DNA of 24,535 bases from Chara braunii (GCA_003427395.1 BFEA01000122.1:2557271-2581805), one strand, 5' to 3'; shown: positions 1 through 9,618, counted from the stretch's first letter. Numbers and translations are program-made. Notes: generated by a model from the sequence alone, not told the origin.

Positions 1-65
<65 letters not shown>
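1..65. repeat. (GA)n microsatellite
   Basis: Uninterrupted AG dinucleotides from the window edge to about position 65; the tract probably continues outside the window. A second GA tract lies at 10108-10178. Confidence 0.98.
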
Positions 66-70
<5 letters not shown>

Positions 71-230
71 CAAAAGCAGGGAGAAAACTGGAGACGAATG
101 AAAAAGAGGAAGCACCAGGCAAAGGAGGAAAAGAGGAAGAGGGAGGAGGAGGCAAAGGAGGAGGAGGAGGAGGAGGAGGAGGAGGAGGAGGGGGAGAAGG
201 AGCAATGGTGCGATGGAGTTGATAAGAAAT
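66..230. repeat. Purine-rich tract with (GGA)n core
   Basis: Almost pure purine on the plus strand. A run of GGA/GAG triplets lies around 148-192 and grades into a G-run. No coding signal. It looks like expansion from the adjacent GA microsatellite. Confidence 0.85.
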
Positions 231-1458
231 GGTTATGAAGATCCGTACGATTTCAATGCAGTACACGTGGGACCACATCCCATCAGGATAAGCTCAGTGA
301 GAGCACCAACCACCTCGCTACCCTCTCCATCTCCCTCCACATTTCCCCAACCTGAACGCTTTTAGCGCGCTGATGTCACATCACGTCAGCAGCGAATTTG
401 GCGGGAAGCGAGTGTGGCGAGTGTGGCGAGAGGGAGGCAGGGAGGGAGGGACGGACTACACGTCACCATCACCACCGCCTCACGCAGTCTTTTCACTCAC
501 GCCTTTCATTCAGACCTCCCCGATCAAGGGGCATACTCACAGGACGCTAAGGCCTTATTTCGTTTCATTCTTTGCCATTGATTGAGCCAAATGGGCTGTG
601 GAGGATGGTTCTTAATTTTTTATTTGTTTTTATTTTTTTTCGGGCGGGTTTTCAAGGTGCTTTTTCTTTTTCTTTTTCTTTTTTGTTTTCTTTTTCCTCG
701 CCAATGGCCTCGCTGCACTTGAAAAAAAAAGAAAACTCGAAAGAAAAAAAAAATCTCGAAAAAAAAAAAAAAAAAAAAACTCGCTCCACTACTCAAGACA
801 TGCATAACCGACAAAAATCATGGCGGTGTATCTTTTCCTGTTCTAGCGGAAGATTAGCACTCGTTTTGCACACGTTGTGCGTATGCCCGCCCGCGAACGG
901 TCGCAGATGTTTCTGGTCTCAACTGGAGCTGCTCTTGGATGCATCTGACCGCAATTACGTCCAGAGACCAGTTGAAAAAGTCCTCGTGATTACCCGGTAG
1001 CACTTTCTTACGTGTATCTATCTGAGAGCAGTTACTGCTGACCTGGATGCATCTCAACGTGATCTAGTCCAGGGGCCAAGTCCCAGTAGCAGCGTTGAGT
1101 TGAGTTTCCTCATCGCCCGAATGTGGACGTGTTTACGGAGACGTGCGGTTGAGGAAAATGAACGCGGTTTTCTGCACATCGACACAAAAAAGAAGTCCAG
1201 ATTCGGGCCTTGTGGAAACTCAAGGCTGCTACCCTCTTCCCCCGACCATAACGCACCCTGAAAATGAACGTATACAAGGCATGTTTCCGGCCCGATACAG
1301 GCAAAATGGGGCTGCGTTGTGTTCAGGGGAAGACGGTAGTGGGACCAAGACGGTAGTGGGACTTTTGGGCCCAGAGCTCATGAGGGACTGGTACAGCCTT
1401 GCTCTTGCACCACTGCTGTGGTGCCAACCTACCCCGTGCGTTAGGGAGAGATGGGGGT
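231..1458. other. Intergenic stretch, no gene seen
   Basis: Short frames here have low-complexity translations or random composition and none resembles a known family. The stretch holds a T-rich then A-rich block (604-780). It also holds a diverged duplication sharing GGATGCATCT at 937-946 and 1045-1054 (offset 108), and a 15-bp direct duplication near 1329-1357. Confidence 0.6.
604..790. repeat. Poly-T / poly-A low-complexity block
   Basis: A T-rich half with TTTTTC repeats (616-695) is followed by an A-rich half (721-780) in which A-runs are interrupted by CTCG. The two halves are roughly complementary, so the block could fold back. The frames crossing it are artefacts of this composition. 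Confidence 0.85.
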
Positions 1459-1685
1459 TGGTTGGTGTTGAAGAGGAAGAGAAGAGGAACTGAGGGCAAA
1501 CAGTCTCTCGCATGAGCCAGGATAGAAAAATTCCACCAATACTATACATAGACTAGCCAGAGGATGAGATAGATGGGTACTGCCAAGAGGATGAGACGGG
1601 TTGGTTGGTGTTCCCCCCGTACTATACATAGACTAGCGAGAGGATGAGATAGATGAGAACTGCCAAGAAGATGAGATAGTAGTAC
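1459..1685. repeat. 80-bp tandem duplication
   Basis: The string ACTATACATAGACTAGC starts at 1541 and again at 1621. Downstream both copies share AGAGGATGAGATAGATG and a CTGCCAAGA block. A GGTTGGTTGGTGTT segment occurs near 1457 and near 1600. The unit is 80 bp with about two copies and some divergence. No coding role is visible. Confidence 0.85.
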
Positions 1686-1894
1686 TGGCTTCATCAGAAA
1701 GGAATGGAGATCAACGTAACATGCAGCAGGTGCGACTGGGGCTGGGAATCAAATGCTCACCTGTGGACTTGCTGTCCGTTGTCTGATGAACTGTGGATGT
1801 GGTGGATTGATTTTTGGAATAAAATAACAGATGCCTCCTGGCTCTGATCGGATGACTGGATATTATATGGCCTCTTACCAAACCGGGATAGTAG

Positions 1895-1996
1895 TACCCA
1901 GGCCCAGTCCAGATAAAATAGAAAATGGTCAAGTCATGGATGATGCCAGATCGCTCAGAAGAGAGTCATAGAGTTGGGGCCGCAGGCCCACACACC
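1895..1996. repeat. Direct repeat, outer copy (candidate B2)
   Basis: 102 bp matching 2515-2616 at exactly 620 bp offset with four substitutions that I can count (about 96% identity). Similarity stops sharply on both sides. It is placed distal to the recombinase, as expected for the terminal half of a split direct repeat. Confidence 0.85.
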
Positions 1997-2262
1997 GTGG
2001 GAAAATCAAGGGTGGGTGGGGCCGCTTCGCCAAAAGGCGAGGTGAACGACCTGTCCTCAAGGAGCGACTGGCTGACTTTCTTGATGTGACTTGCAGATTT
2101 GCCTACGCAATGGGCGCAGCGGCTGGCGGAAGAAATGCGGAGAGTGCGCAGCGAGAGTTGACGCCTTCTGCTGCGACTGGTCCTGCGCCGGTTACTTATG
2201 CTCTTGCCGCCCCTGGAAGCAATGAAGGTCGGGCTGTCGAGGGACTGCTTCCTGCTGGGTGA
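1972..2262 (+). pseudogene. Unrecognised reading frame between the direct repeats
   Basis: A 96-codon open frame follows a TAG (1969-1971) that reads TAC in the other repeat copy. The predicted peptide has a basic start and then an Ala/Gly-rich part, a composition typical of real coding DNA rather than random frame. There is no ATG at the start. GGTGAGTCC at 2258-2266 is a strong 5' splice-site match, so this could be an upstream exon on the recombinase strand. No family is recognised. It may instead be chance openness of repeat DNA. Confidence 0.3.
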
Positions 2263-2514
2263 GTCCCGATGGTACCTTGGACACGAACCAAAGATACTGC
2301 TCAAAAGATACTCCGACCGCAGATCCCGGAAGTAGAATAACAGATAAACAATAGAGGAAACAGATAACCGTAGATGAGAAGAATCAACCGTAATGTCGAT
2401 ATCTTGTTGATGAAAAGACAACTCCTGCGTGGCTGTAGTCGTGGGTCCTCAACGATGAGAAACCGGGGCCGTGGGAGTTGAAACCAATCACAGGGTCTGC
2501 TCCAGGACAATTGC

Positions 2515-2616
2515 TACCCAGGCCCAGTCCAGATAAAATAGGAAATGGTCAAGTCATGGATGATGCCAGATCGCTCAGAAGAGAGTCGTACAGTTGGGGC
2601 CGCAGACCCACACACC
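2515..2616. repeat. Direct repeat, inner copy (candidate B1)
   Basis: Inner partner of 1895-1996. It begins at TACCCAGGCCCAGTCC and ends at CCCACACACC. The 518 bp between the copies (1997-2514) would be the A2 segment of a split direct repeat. The low divergence between copies suggests the insertion is not ancient, although the genes carry many lesions. Confidence 0.85.
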
Positions 2617-2670
2617 TCCTAGACCGCCCGAATCCCTCCATCATCCCACAAGTGACTTGTCATCTTGCAG

Positions 2671-3773
2671 GGAGTGGTGGAACGAGCGGATGAGTGATGG
2701 AAGTTGGCGTCAAAGGCGAGCTACACCGGAGATAGCAGAAGTTACCAAGCAGGATTGGAGTGGAGCCGTCGCTTGATTGAAGAGTTTGGTCCAGGAAAGC
2801 GATGGCGGAATGGGATGAGGAAACTTCTTCGTGGTTTAAATGAGTGGCTTGAAAGGAGTGGTGTTGAAAGAAGTTGTATGATGTGTAATGATTTAGATGT
2901 TTTGGCATTCTTGAGTAGTCAGTGGTTAGTGGAAATAGAGAGTCGGTATTGGACAACGAATGGCGAAGGGGAGCCGATAGTTTCTCCTTCAACTGTAGAT
3001 GCAGTGATAAATTGTTTGAGTGAGAGCTTTCGTCTCTTAGGTCGGGAAGAGAGTGATAATCCATGCCAGAGTAGTCGTGTGAAGGCATTTAGGAAAGCAT
3101 GTAAAGAGTATGCTCTAAGCAGAGGTGTGATTGAGGAGTCTGCCCGGCCGTTATAATGGGAGAAGTTAGACAGAGTGATTGGGCATATTCGTAATAAGGT
3201 GAAGATTCTAAAGAGGGTGCGGGAGGCGGAAGCTTATCGGGATGCTGGGATGTTTCTATATTTGTGAGAGAGTTGGCAGCGCTGCGGAGAAGGGTTGAGA
3301 TTGCAATACAAAGAGATAGATATAGAAAAATGTGAAGAACGGCCTGGATATACAAAGACAGACAAATATGGAGGGAGGTTTCTAATCAGGTTGAGAGAGC
3401 CAAGTGACGAAGGGGAGACTTTCTTAGGGATTTTACCTGAGTTAATTTTGGTATATGAGAAAATTGGTGTAGATATTCGAAATGAATACCTATTTCGAAC
3501 TGGAAGAGGAGGAAATGCTTTAGGTGGGGGGCTTTTAATAAGCGGATAGAGAAATGGTTTGGAGAGGCGGGGGTGTATGATGGTGAAAGTGGACATAGTT
3601 TTCAGATCGGGGGCTTGCGGGCTGGAATAGAGGAAGGATGAAGTCTAGGTGAAATGATGAGGCAAGGGACGTGGACTAGTTTGGGGATGTTCATGCGGTA
3701 CGGATACGGGATGCAGCGTGGGTGGAAACGCGGGGCTAAGAAGAGAGGTGGTGCGGATGTAAGCGAGAAGTGA
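2671..3773 (+). pseudogene. DIRS-type tyrosine recombinase (broken)
   Basis: Site-specific recombinase that would integrate a circular cDNA. The N-terminal half (2704-3153) resembles the helical core-binding region, with a Trp-containing RSYQAGLEW-like start. The first catalytic Arg is AGA 3298-3300 in GLRLQYKEID. The C-terminal box has His at 3594-3596 in GHSFQIGGLRAG, Trp at 3672-3674 in GTWTS, and the candidate nucleophile Tyr at 3699-3701 in MRYG. The second Arg of HxxR is Gln (CAG 3603-3605), which would impair catalysis. In-frame stops lie at 2695 (TGA), 3154 (TAA), 3265 (TGA) and 3639 (TGA). A one-base loss in the G-run at 3526-3531 shifts the frame. There is no upstream ATG; CTTGCAG ending at 2670 is a plausible 3' splice site. 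The gene ends 18 bp from the converging RT/RNase H stop. Confidence 0.85.
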
Positions 3774-3791
3774 GTGATTGAGAATTATGGC

Positions 3792-5493
3792 CTAGATTGA
3801 GAAGAGGATGGCGGAAAGTCCTAAAACCGCAGGGTTAGGACAAGAAAAATGTACTCTGGGACTTGGGATACAGTAATACACTGATTTGGGGATTATAAAT
3901 TCTTGGATGGTTTTAAGTGAAAGGATTCGTGGTAACCAGTTGGCTTTAGAGGATGATGGAAAGATAAGAAGGTAGTTAGCAGGAGAAAGGATTGCACGAG
4001 AAAGTGCGTCGTGAAGAAGGGAAGTGGGTGGAAAAACCATCTATAAGGTTGCATTGGGAGATCGTTCCAATCGATGGAAAAAGAATCAATGAAGGAGGAT
4101 TTGGAAGAACAAATTTTGGAGATGGAGAGGGGCGAAGTGTGATGGTAGTATGATGCGAAGAGGTCTATGGCGGGAGCGCTAATGATTGCAAAGATCATGA
4201 TGATGCCATGCCTAACATGGGTGGTAATACCCCAATTTGTGTTATCCTGAGTTTTAGACAAGGTATCAGCGACGGAGTTTTAATTAGGGATCTTGGTATC
4301 CAAACTGGGGTAAGGAGGGTATCGTGTTTTAAGAGAATGGAAGTAATATGGCGGGAGCCACGGGTTGAAGGTGGGATCTGACGAGCGAAGACTGCTGAGG
4401 AGGGCTATGGCGGATTGACTATCTGAAAGGAGTCAGATGGATGCGGAAAGGAGAAAATGAGGATGATTGGTTTTGAGGAAAAGGAAGGTTTCGTAAATAG
4501 CGAAGAGCTCTCTGTGGGTTGACGAAGTTTGAATAAGCTCGTGAGGTAGGCATTGGTTAAAGGTGAGAGGAGGAAGAAGAAATGGGGTGATGATAGCTCC
4601 AATTTGAAATTCGGATGCGTCGGTCGAGATAGAGCATGTTGTTTTTTTTGACAGTCCAAAGTCGACCTGGTAGGTTAAAGAGGTGGCTTAGCCACCAGTG
4701 CAGGTCAGAGATGAGATCTTCAGAACTATGAATTGGTGAATCCCAGTTTGCGGGTGAGCTTGAGTTAAAGAGAGAGGAAGTAAAAAGAAGGGCTGGTAAA
4801 AAGGTTTTTGAAATAACTATTGATTTCCCGACAGGTTTTGCTAGATTTTTGCTAGAAGGTTGGGAGTGGAAGGCTGAAGTAATTAGATTGAGGATCTTTT
4901 CCGCTTTTCCTTCGGGTACTCTTATTCTTTTGTGGTGTGAGTCGATTGTAAAGCCTAAGAAGTTAATTTTTTTTAATGGAAGAAAAACACACTTATGGAT
5001 GCTAAGAAAAAAGCCTAGGTTGTGAAGAAGGGAAACGTAGTTGAAGGTTTGCCACATAAGAAGAGGTAAGTTAGGATTTGCAAGTGCCGAGTCATCAATA
5101 TAAGAAGTGACAAAAACACTCCAGAGTCGTAATTCGACCATGATTTATTACATGATGGTGGTAAATATCCAGCAGGCGGAGGAAATACCGAAACAGAGGG
5201 TTGTGAACTGATATTGTTACTGCCCCAGTGGAAGACGAGATAGGGTTTGTGAAGAGGGTAAACGACAATGTGGTAGTAGCAATTTTTAATGTAAAAGCAG
5301 GAGAGGAAGTCCTGGTTGGGTGGGCCTGAGAGGGGTGCAACTAGATCATTGATGGACTCATAATGAAATTCAGGGAAGAAGATGAAGAGATTGATAAAAC
5401 GAACATCCAAAATAAATCTAGTTTTGGAAGAGCTTTCAGTGGCGAAAACAGGGTTTATTACAATAGGTGAAGGTGAGGGTTCGATTACTCATG
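3792..5493 (-). pseudogene. DIRS-type reverse transcriptase / RNase H (broken)
   Basis: Polymerase motifs in order from high to low coordinate: KTRFILDVRFIN (near 5415), FYIKNCYYHI (motif A, near 5275-5305), FTTLCFGISSACWIF (motif B, near 5165-5210), YIDD (motif C, 5091-5102), then LGFFLSIHKC and NFLGFTIDS. RNase H follows with TDASEFQIGAI (near 4600-4625), THRELFAIYE (near 4510), SDSQSAIALL (near 4410) and VADTLSK (near 4265). After that comes the IDLFAS (near 4145) and DSFSIDW segment typical of DIRS-like polyproteins. Lesions: the motif A Asp is Tyr (5291-5293); tandem TAA TAA just upstream of MVELRL near 5142-5147; TGA at 4433-4435; TAA at 4280-4282; and frameshifts near 5220, 4630 and 4040. 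No methyltransferase is seen. The last stop is at 3792-3794. Confidence 0.9.
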
Positions 5494-6350
5494 AAAAAAG
5501 GAGTTGTGAAACTGAGGAGGATATGAATTCGGAATGATGAGGAAGGAAAAAATGTTTGGGGATAAAGGTGGGTGGGGGCCTGACACATTGAAAAACTCTT
5601 TTGAAATGGGACGCCGGATAGACGTTTTTTTAACATTCAGCGAACTTTGATTATCTTTTTTACTGGTACATGCTTTGTTCCAACCAAGTGGAGTTGGACA
5701 CCGTGATGAATCCATTGCAGAATAGAGTGCGAGTATCTTCTAGAAGAGGACGAGAGAAGCTGCGACCAGTTGAAAAAGGAGAGAGAGGTTGATGCTGCGA
5801 TGAAGCTGTCACGGTTGCGAAGCCAGGAAGAGGGTTCCTGAAGAGCAAAAAAAATGAGTTGTAGGTCAGAGGTGGAAGGTGGAGAGACTATATTTGAGAG
5901 GATGGCGAGGATAAATGGTATTGGGAAAGGTGACTGATTATTCTGCCTTGCGTCCGGGATCCGAGGTTGATGCCTTGCTGATGTCAGATGACTTGAGTCC
6001 TGGTGAGGACGCTTTGAAGTGCGATCGAAATCATAGCCCCTGTCCAAGGTGTCGTCATACTGTCGTTTGAATGTGATCTTCTTGTAATCTTCAATCTTGT
6101 TGTGGTCTTCCTTCTTGCGGTAGCTAGATGAGTCTTGATCATTCTTGGAAGATCTGCAGATCAAAGAGATTAATGATAAGCCCGCAAACGCAAATGACGT
6201 GGACCTATTTAACGGTCCAGGGCAAGAAATTTGTTTTTGGGCGACGACCCTCGGCTTACCTTGGCGATGTTGAGGTAGTAGTTGTATACGGAGCGGATGA
6301 TTGAGAGAGTCTCGTGAACTTCTTTTATGAGCTATTATTTTTTCTTTCAT
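5494..6350 (-). pseudogene. Gag-like / linker region upstream of RT
   Basis: A 237-codon frame (6350-5637) has a Ser- and Lys/Asp-rich middle (about residues 65-125) and a C-terminal part rich in Ser and aromatic residues. Another frame, about 5660-5848, contains an LLEDTRTLFCNGFITV-like segment. It resembles the stretch that precedes RT in DIRS and gypsy-type elements, where a Trp/hydrophobic block leads into an NGF-like turn. A frameshift or intron separates it from RT. GTAAGC on the minus strand at about 6258 and CTGCAG at about 6158-6163 could bound a short intron. No zinc knuckle is visible. Assignment as gag rests mainly on position. Confidence 0.5.
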
Positions 6351-6780
6351 TTAGACTTGCCTTTCGGGCAGTCATTTTTCTCTTTAAAAACCCACTTCCT
6401 AAGATATTTTTCCCTATCACAACTCTCACAACAATTTTTTTCATATTCTTACTATTCTGCTACGGGATACCCCTCCTAATAGTATTTCTAATCTTTGATA
6501 TATTACTCAGTTACTCAGACTTTTCTAAATTATAAGGACCCATTGCTCACCTGCACAATCTACCTCGCCACAAGGGGGAGGGCGAGAAAGCCTGAGGGCG
6601 GAACTTATGAGCAATAACAATATAATAAGTCATCCTTTCTAGAAAGGAACGCAGTTTAGTGGAAGGGTACCAGTCAACTTTGTAGCTAAGGAAAGTTTTG
6701 TTATCTCGACGTCCACTCACTAATAAACAGTGTTTGCGCCAATTTTGTCTCATCTCGCACTCTGATACTGGTTATTTTTA
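6351..6780. other. Spacer above the DIRS-like element
   Basis: AT-rich to mixed DNA. A small plus-strand frame (6314-6535) encodes a strongly hydrophobic, Phe/Leu-rich peptide, but its composition follows the local T-richness. This is where the 5' split repeat (A1) would be expected, yet I see no match to 1997-2514. Confidence 0.5.
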
Positions 6781-6784
6781 GTTT

Positions 6785-7330
6785 ATTCTCACCCGTATGA
6801 ATGATTTGCTCTCCTTTTTTACTCTGGCTTTCATATTGTCTTTTCCTATTTTGCAAAAATATTTTCCGAGCTTATGCTCACCTTCTCATAAAATGTTTAA
6901 TGCCTCTCAATCCTATGAATGATCTCAACTCTCCAACTCTTTCAAATAAAATAATATCCAACCTCATACCTCCTTTTTGCTTTCTTCGACCAAATTTGAT
7001 TTTTCGTTTCTGACACAAGTTAGTTCACCTTTGTGAATGTTTTGCTCTCCTCTTCTTCACTTTGTAGTTCCTAATGATCCCTGCACTCTGTTTTTCTCAT
7101 CCTGTTTTCACACTTTGTAAGGAACCGTTATTTTTCTTGATATGTGCACAACTTCTCATAAAAACTTATAATACCTTTCAATCCTGTCAACGAAATAAGC
7201 ACTCTGACCGGAGACTTAGAATGGAATCTAGTTACACCTTGCACCCCCTTTTAATCTTTTAGTTTTATGTGTACATTGTCTCCCACCCATTTCTCATTCC
7301 TGGTTTATCTCAACCCATGTGTATGGTTTT
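6785..7330. repeat. Diverged tandem units of CT/AT-rich DNA
   Basis: Similar segments with a CACC..TG..AATG.TTTGCTCTCCT-like core start near 6788, 7025, 7310 and again near 8209. Each is followed by TTC-rich text and a CTCATAAAA or similar block. The irregular spacing (roughly 235-290 bp, then 900 bp) suggests old tandem duplication followed by a larger duplication. Confidence 0.6.
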
Positions 7331-7449
7331 ACTCTCCTTTTCTTTAGTGCAGTTTCAACTCTCCCTTCCTGTTTTACCTTGCTTTGAGTAAAACCATTGA
7401 ATGATCATCAAGACCTATGTTCAACTTTTGTCTCACACTCTTATCACAA

Positions 7450-7552
7450 AAAAAAATATATATATATATATAATATATTATATATATGTATGTATATATA
7501 TATATATATAATATATTATATATATATGTATGTATATATATATATATATATA
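7450..7552. repeat. (AT)n-rich tract with internal duplication
   Basis: TA-repeat DNA interrupted twice by AATATATTATA and by GTATGTATA, so a roughly 45-bp block is duplicated. Self-complementary. Translations across it are meaningless. Confidence 0.95.
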
Positions 7553-7683
7553 GAATTGTAATGATGTTAATCCCCAATCTTTGTGAATTCTCTCATTCTG
7601 GCAGACTTTCACCCTTTGATGGAATCACATGCTCAATTTCTCAGCACCAACCTTTAGAATCTTGATCTCTTTTGATAACCCTT

Positions 7684-7733
7684 CCCCCCCCCCCCCCCCC
7701 CTTTCCCCCCCCCCCAAAAAAAAAAAAAAAACT
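7684..7733. repeat. Poly-C then poly-A homopolymer block
   Basis: Two C-runs separated by TTT, then an A-run of about 15. The matching position of the second copy (8490-8520) has the same C-then-A order. Exact run lengths are unreliable in any assembly. Confidence 0.9.
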
Positions 7734-7775
7734 CACTTAAGAAAACCATTAAAATGACATAAATCAGAAGGATGT

Positions 7776-8069
7776 CTCTCATCAAAATAAATATATAAAT
7801 ATAAATAATAAATATTTTTATGTCATAGAAATATTTTAAAACATTTCTGATTAAAATATTTTGTGGATTAAAATATTTATGATTTTTAATCCACAAACCT
7901 GATTTATGACATATTATGATTTTTAATCCACAAACTTGATTTATGATATATTTTTAAATGATATTAAAATGACATAAATCAGAAATATTTTAATCAGAAA
8001 ACCATTAAAATTACATAAATCAAAAAATTATTAAAATATATATATATATAAATAATAAATAAATAAAAC
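7776..8069. other. AT-rich spacer between duplicated copies
   Basis: Over 80% A+T. GATTTTTAATCCACAAAC occurs twice (near 7881 and 7919). ATGACATAAATCAGAA (near 7755 and 7970) is roughly complementary to the CTGATTTATGACAT segments between them, so the stretch can fold back. No gene. Confidence 0.7.
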
Positions 8070-8578
8070 GGGTCTCTCAATCGTGTGAACGAAGTAAGCG
8101 CTCTGACCAGAGACTTCAGGTGAAATCTAGTTATACCTCACACCCCTTTTTAATGTTTTAGCTTTATGTGTATATTGTTTCTCACCCATTTCTCATTCAT
8201 GTTCTATCTCAACCCATGTGAATGGTTTTACTCTCCTCTTCTTTAATGCAGTTTCAACTCCCCCTTCTTGTCTTTACCTTGCTTTGAGTAGAATCATTGA
8301 ATGATCATCAAGACCTATGCTCAACATCTGTCTCGTACTCTCATCATCAAAAAATATATATATATATAATATAGAATTTTAATGATGTTAATATCTAATC
8401 TTTGTAAATTCTCTCATTCTAATATGCTTTCACTTTGATGGAATCACACGCTCAATTTCTCAGCACCCCACCTTTAAAATCTTGATTTCTCCCCCCCCCC
8501 CCCCACCAAAAAAAAAAAGACCAAAAAAAACTCACTCAAGAAAACCATTAAAATGCCAATAAATCAGAAAAATGTCTC
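8070..8578. repeat. Large direct duplication, copy 2
   Basis: Partner of 7169-7775. It has a short AT tract (8350-8372) and poly-C/poly-A near 8490-8530. Immediately downstream an open reading frame begins (8618), so the duplication border is close to the start of the proline-rich pseudogene. Confidence 0.85.
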
Positions 8579-8617
8579 TATCTTAAAGCAAAATCTCGTA
8601 AATTTATTTTAAAAAAT

Positions 8618-9562
8618 AAATAAATTGGGGAACCCTTTCTCATTTGTCTCTCTATAAACTGTCACTTTACGCAGATAGATCCCCTACTTCTTGCCTATCT
8701 CAATGCATCTGCCCCTCAGTCCCTCGTTGCTGCAGAAGTCCTTGCTGTCCTTCTTATTTTTCCCCCTGTCTATATTCCTATCAAAGTGCTAAGTTGCCTT
8801 AACCCAGGAATAACCCATCCCCATCAGCTCCTTTTCATGGTACAACCCCCGAACTCCCCTATACAATACAAAGTGAATTCTCTGGCCATGAAAATCAAAC
8901 CCACCCCACCTCCCTTCACTCCACCATCACAGCCTCCTCCACCGTTTTTTTCAGTACCTCCACCACCCCCTCCTCCACCACACTACCCCCCCTTTTCTCA
9001 AAACCCACCTCCTTTCTTTGTTTCCTCCTCACCACAACCCCCTCCTCTCCCTCAATCACAACCTCCTGCATACCTACCACTCAATCCACAAACCTCCATT
9101 CCATCTCGCCCACGAACAGTCTCTATTAATCAGTTCGAGCAACTCAAAGCACAGTTTCTTCAGCAGCAGTAGGAAGCCAAGGACACGGCTGATGCCTTCA
9201 TGAAGCAGCTCGCCAAGAAAGAAGAAGAGAATCAAGCCTCTAACGAACTCTACCACAAGCTGACCTCAGACCTGCAAGTTATAAAAGCATGTATAGAGGA
9301 CAAGTCCACACCCTCATACGAGGAATTGCAAGCCTGGTGGAAACTTTTTTCCGCCCCTGCCTGACATTATCAAGTTGAGGCCGTCATTCGGTTTTACACT
9401 GTCAACCTCAACTATCATCACTGGCCTTTCGACAGAGCTCTGCCAAGCGATTTCTCATCGTGGAGCAGCCCATTGGGGAAGCATGAAGCACGACTATTTT
9501 CGGCCGCGAGATCTACAAATCTCACGGCAAAAAATGGCCGCGCTGCTACAGCATAGCCCCTG
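8618..9562 (+). pseudogene. Proline-rich protein with coiled-coil-like tail (broken)
   Basis: One reading frame stays open from about 8618 to 9562 except for TAG at 9170 and TGA at 9362. It has about 313 codons. Order: a hydrophobic Leu/Val/Ile-rich start; a proline-rich centre (about 8895-9110) with PPPPPPP runs; then an acidic/basic segment rich in Glu, Lys, Gln and Leu (QLKAQFLQQQ, AKKEEENQ) that looks helical; then YEELQAWWKLFSAPA. After the second stop the frame continues with well-mixed residues to a TAG at 9560-9562. There is no ATG at the 5' border; the first in-frame ATGs are near 8838 and 8890. I do not recognise the family. It could be a retroelement gag-like protein or a host gene remnant. 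Confidence 0.5.
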
Positions 9563-9618
9563 TGTAAGGATGACATGCAACGAGAAATGACCCAATTTTT
9601 TTTCACTTTTTTTAAAAA

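Larger units (their letters stand above)
1895..6350 (-). mobile_element. Degenerate DIRS-group (Kangaroo/PAT-like) retrotransposon
   Basis: Minus-strand RT/RNase H (3792-5493) and plus-strand tyrosine recombinase (about 2671-3773) converge with stop codons 18 bp apart. A gag-like region lies upstream of RT. Two 102-bp direct repeats (1895-1996 and 2515-2616) lie outside the recombinase. DIRS-group elements use a tyrosine recombinase instead of a DDE integrase and carry inverted or split direct repeats. As I recall, Kangaroo from Volvox also has its recombinase opposite to RT. In the RT orientation the order is gag, RT-RH, inverted recombinase, then a repeat pair at the 3' end, which fits the B1-A2-B2 part of a split repeat. 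I could not find the matching 5' A1 copy above 6350, so the true left boundary is unknown. No methyltransferase domain was seen after RNase H. The copy is inactive because of stops and frameshifts in every gene. Confidence 0.85.
7169..7775. repeat. Large direct duplication, copy 1
   Basis: Homologous to 8070-8578, offset about 899 bp. Shared landmarks include CTCTGACC (7202 and 8101), GAATGATCATCAAGACCTATG, TGATGGAATCACA and CTCAATTTCTCAGCACC. Copy 1 has a longer AT microsatellite and a longer poly-C/poly-A block than copy 2, so the length difference is in simple repeats. Confidence 0.85.

Noticed and set aside
1966-2421. 151-codon minus-strand frame between the direct repeats
   Set aside because: Ser/Arg-rich with no motif; the plus frame at 1972-2262 has more protein-like composition.
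3089-3596. Minus-strand frames over the recombinase
   Set aside because: The tyrosine recombinase motifs lie on the plus strand here; the minus frames have no motif.
3966-5410. Opposite-strand frames over the RT/RNase H region
   Set aside because: Reverse transcriptase and RNase H motifs fix the coding strand as minus; other frames are shadows.
7374-7577. Tyr/Ile-repeat peptide
   Set aside because: Translation of the AT microsatellite.
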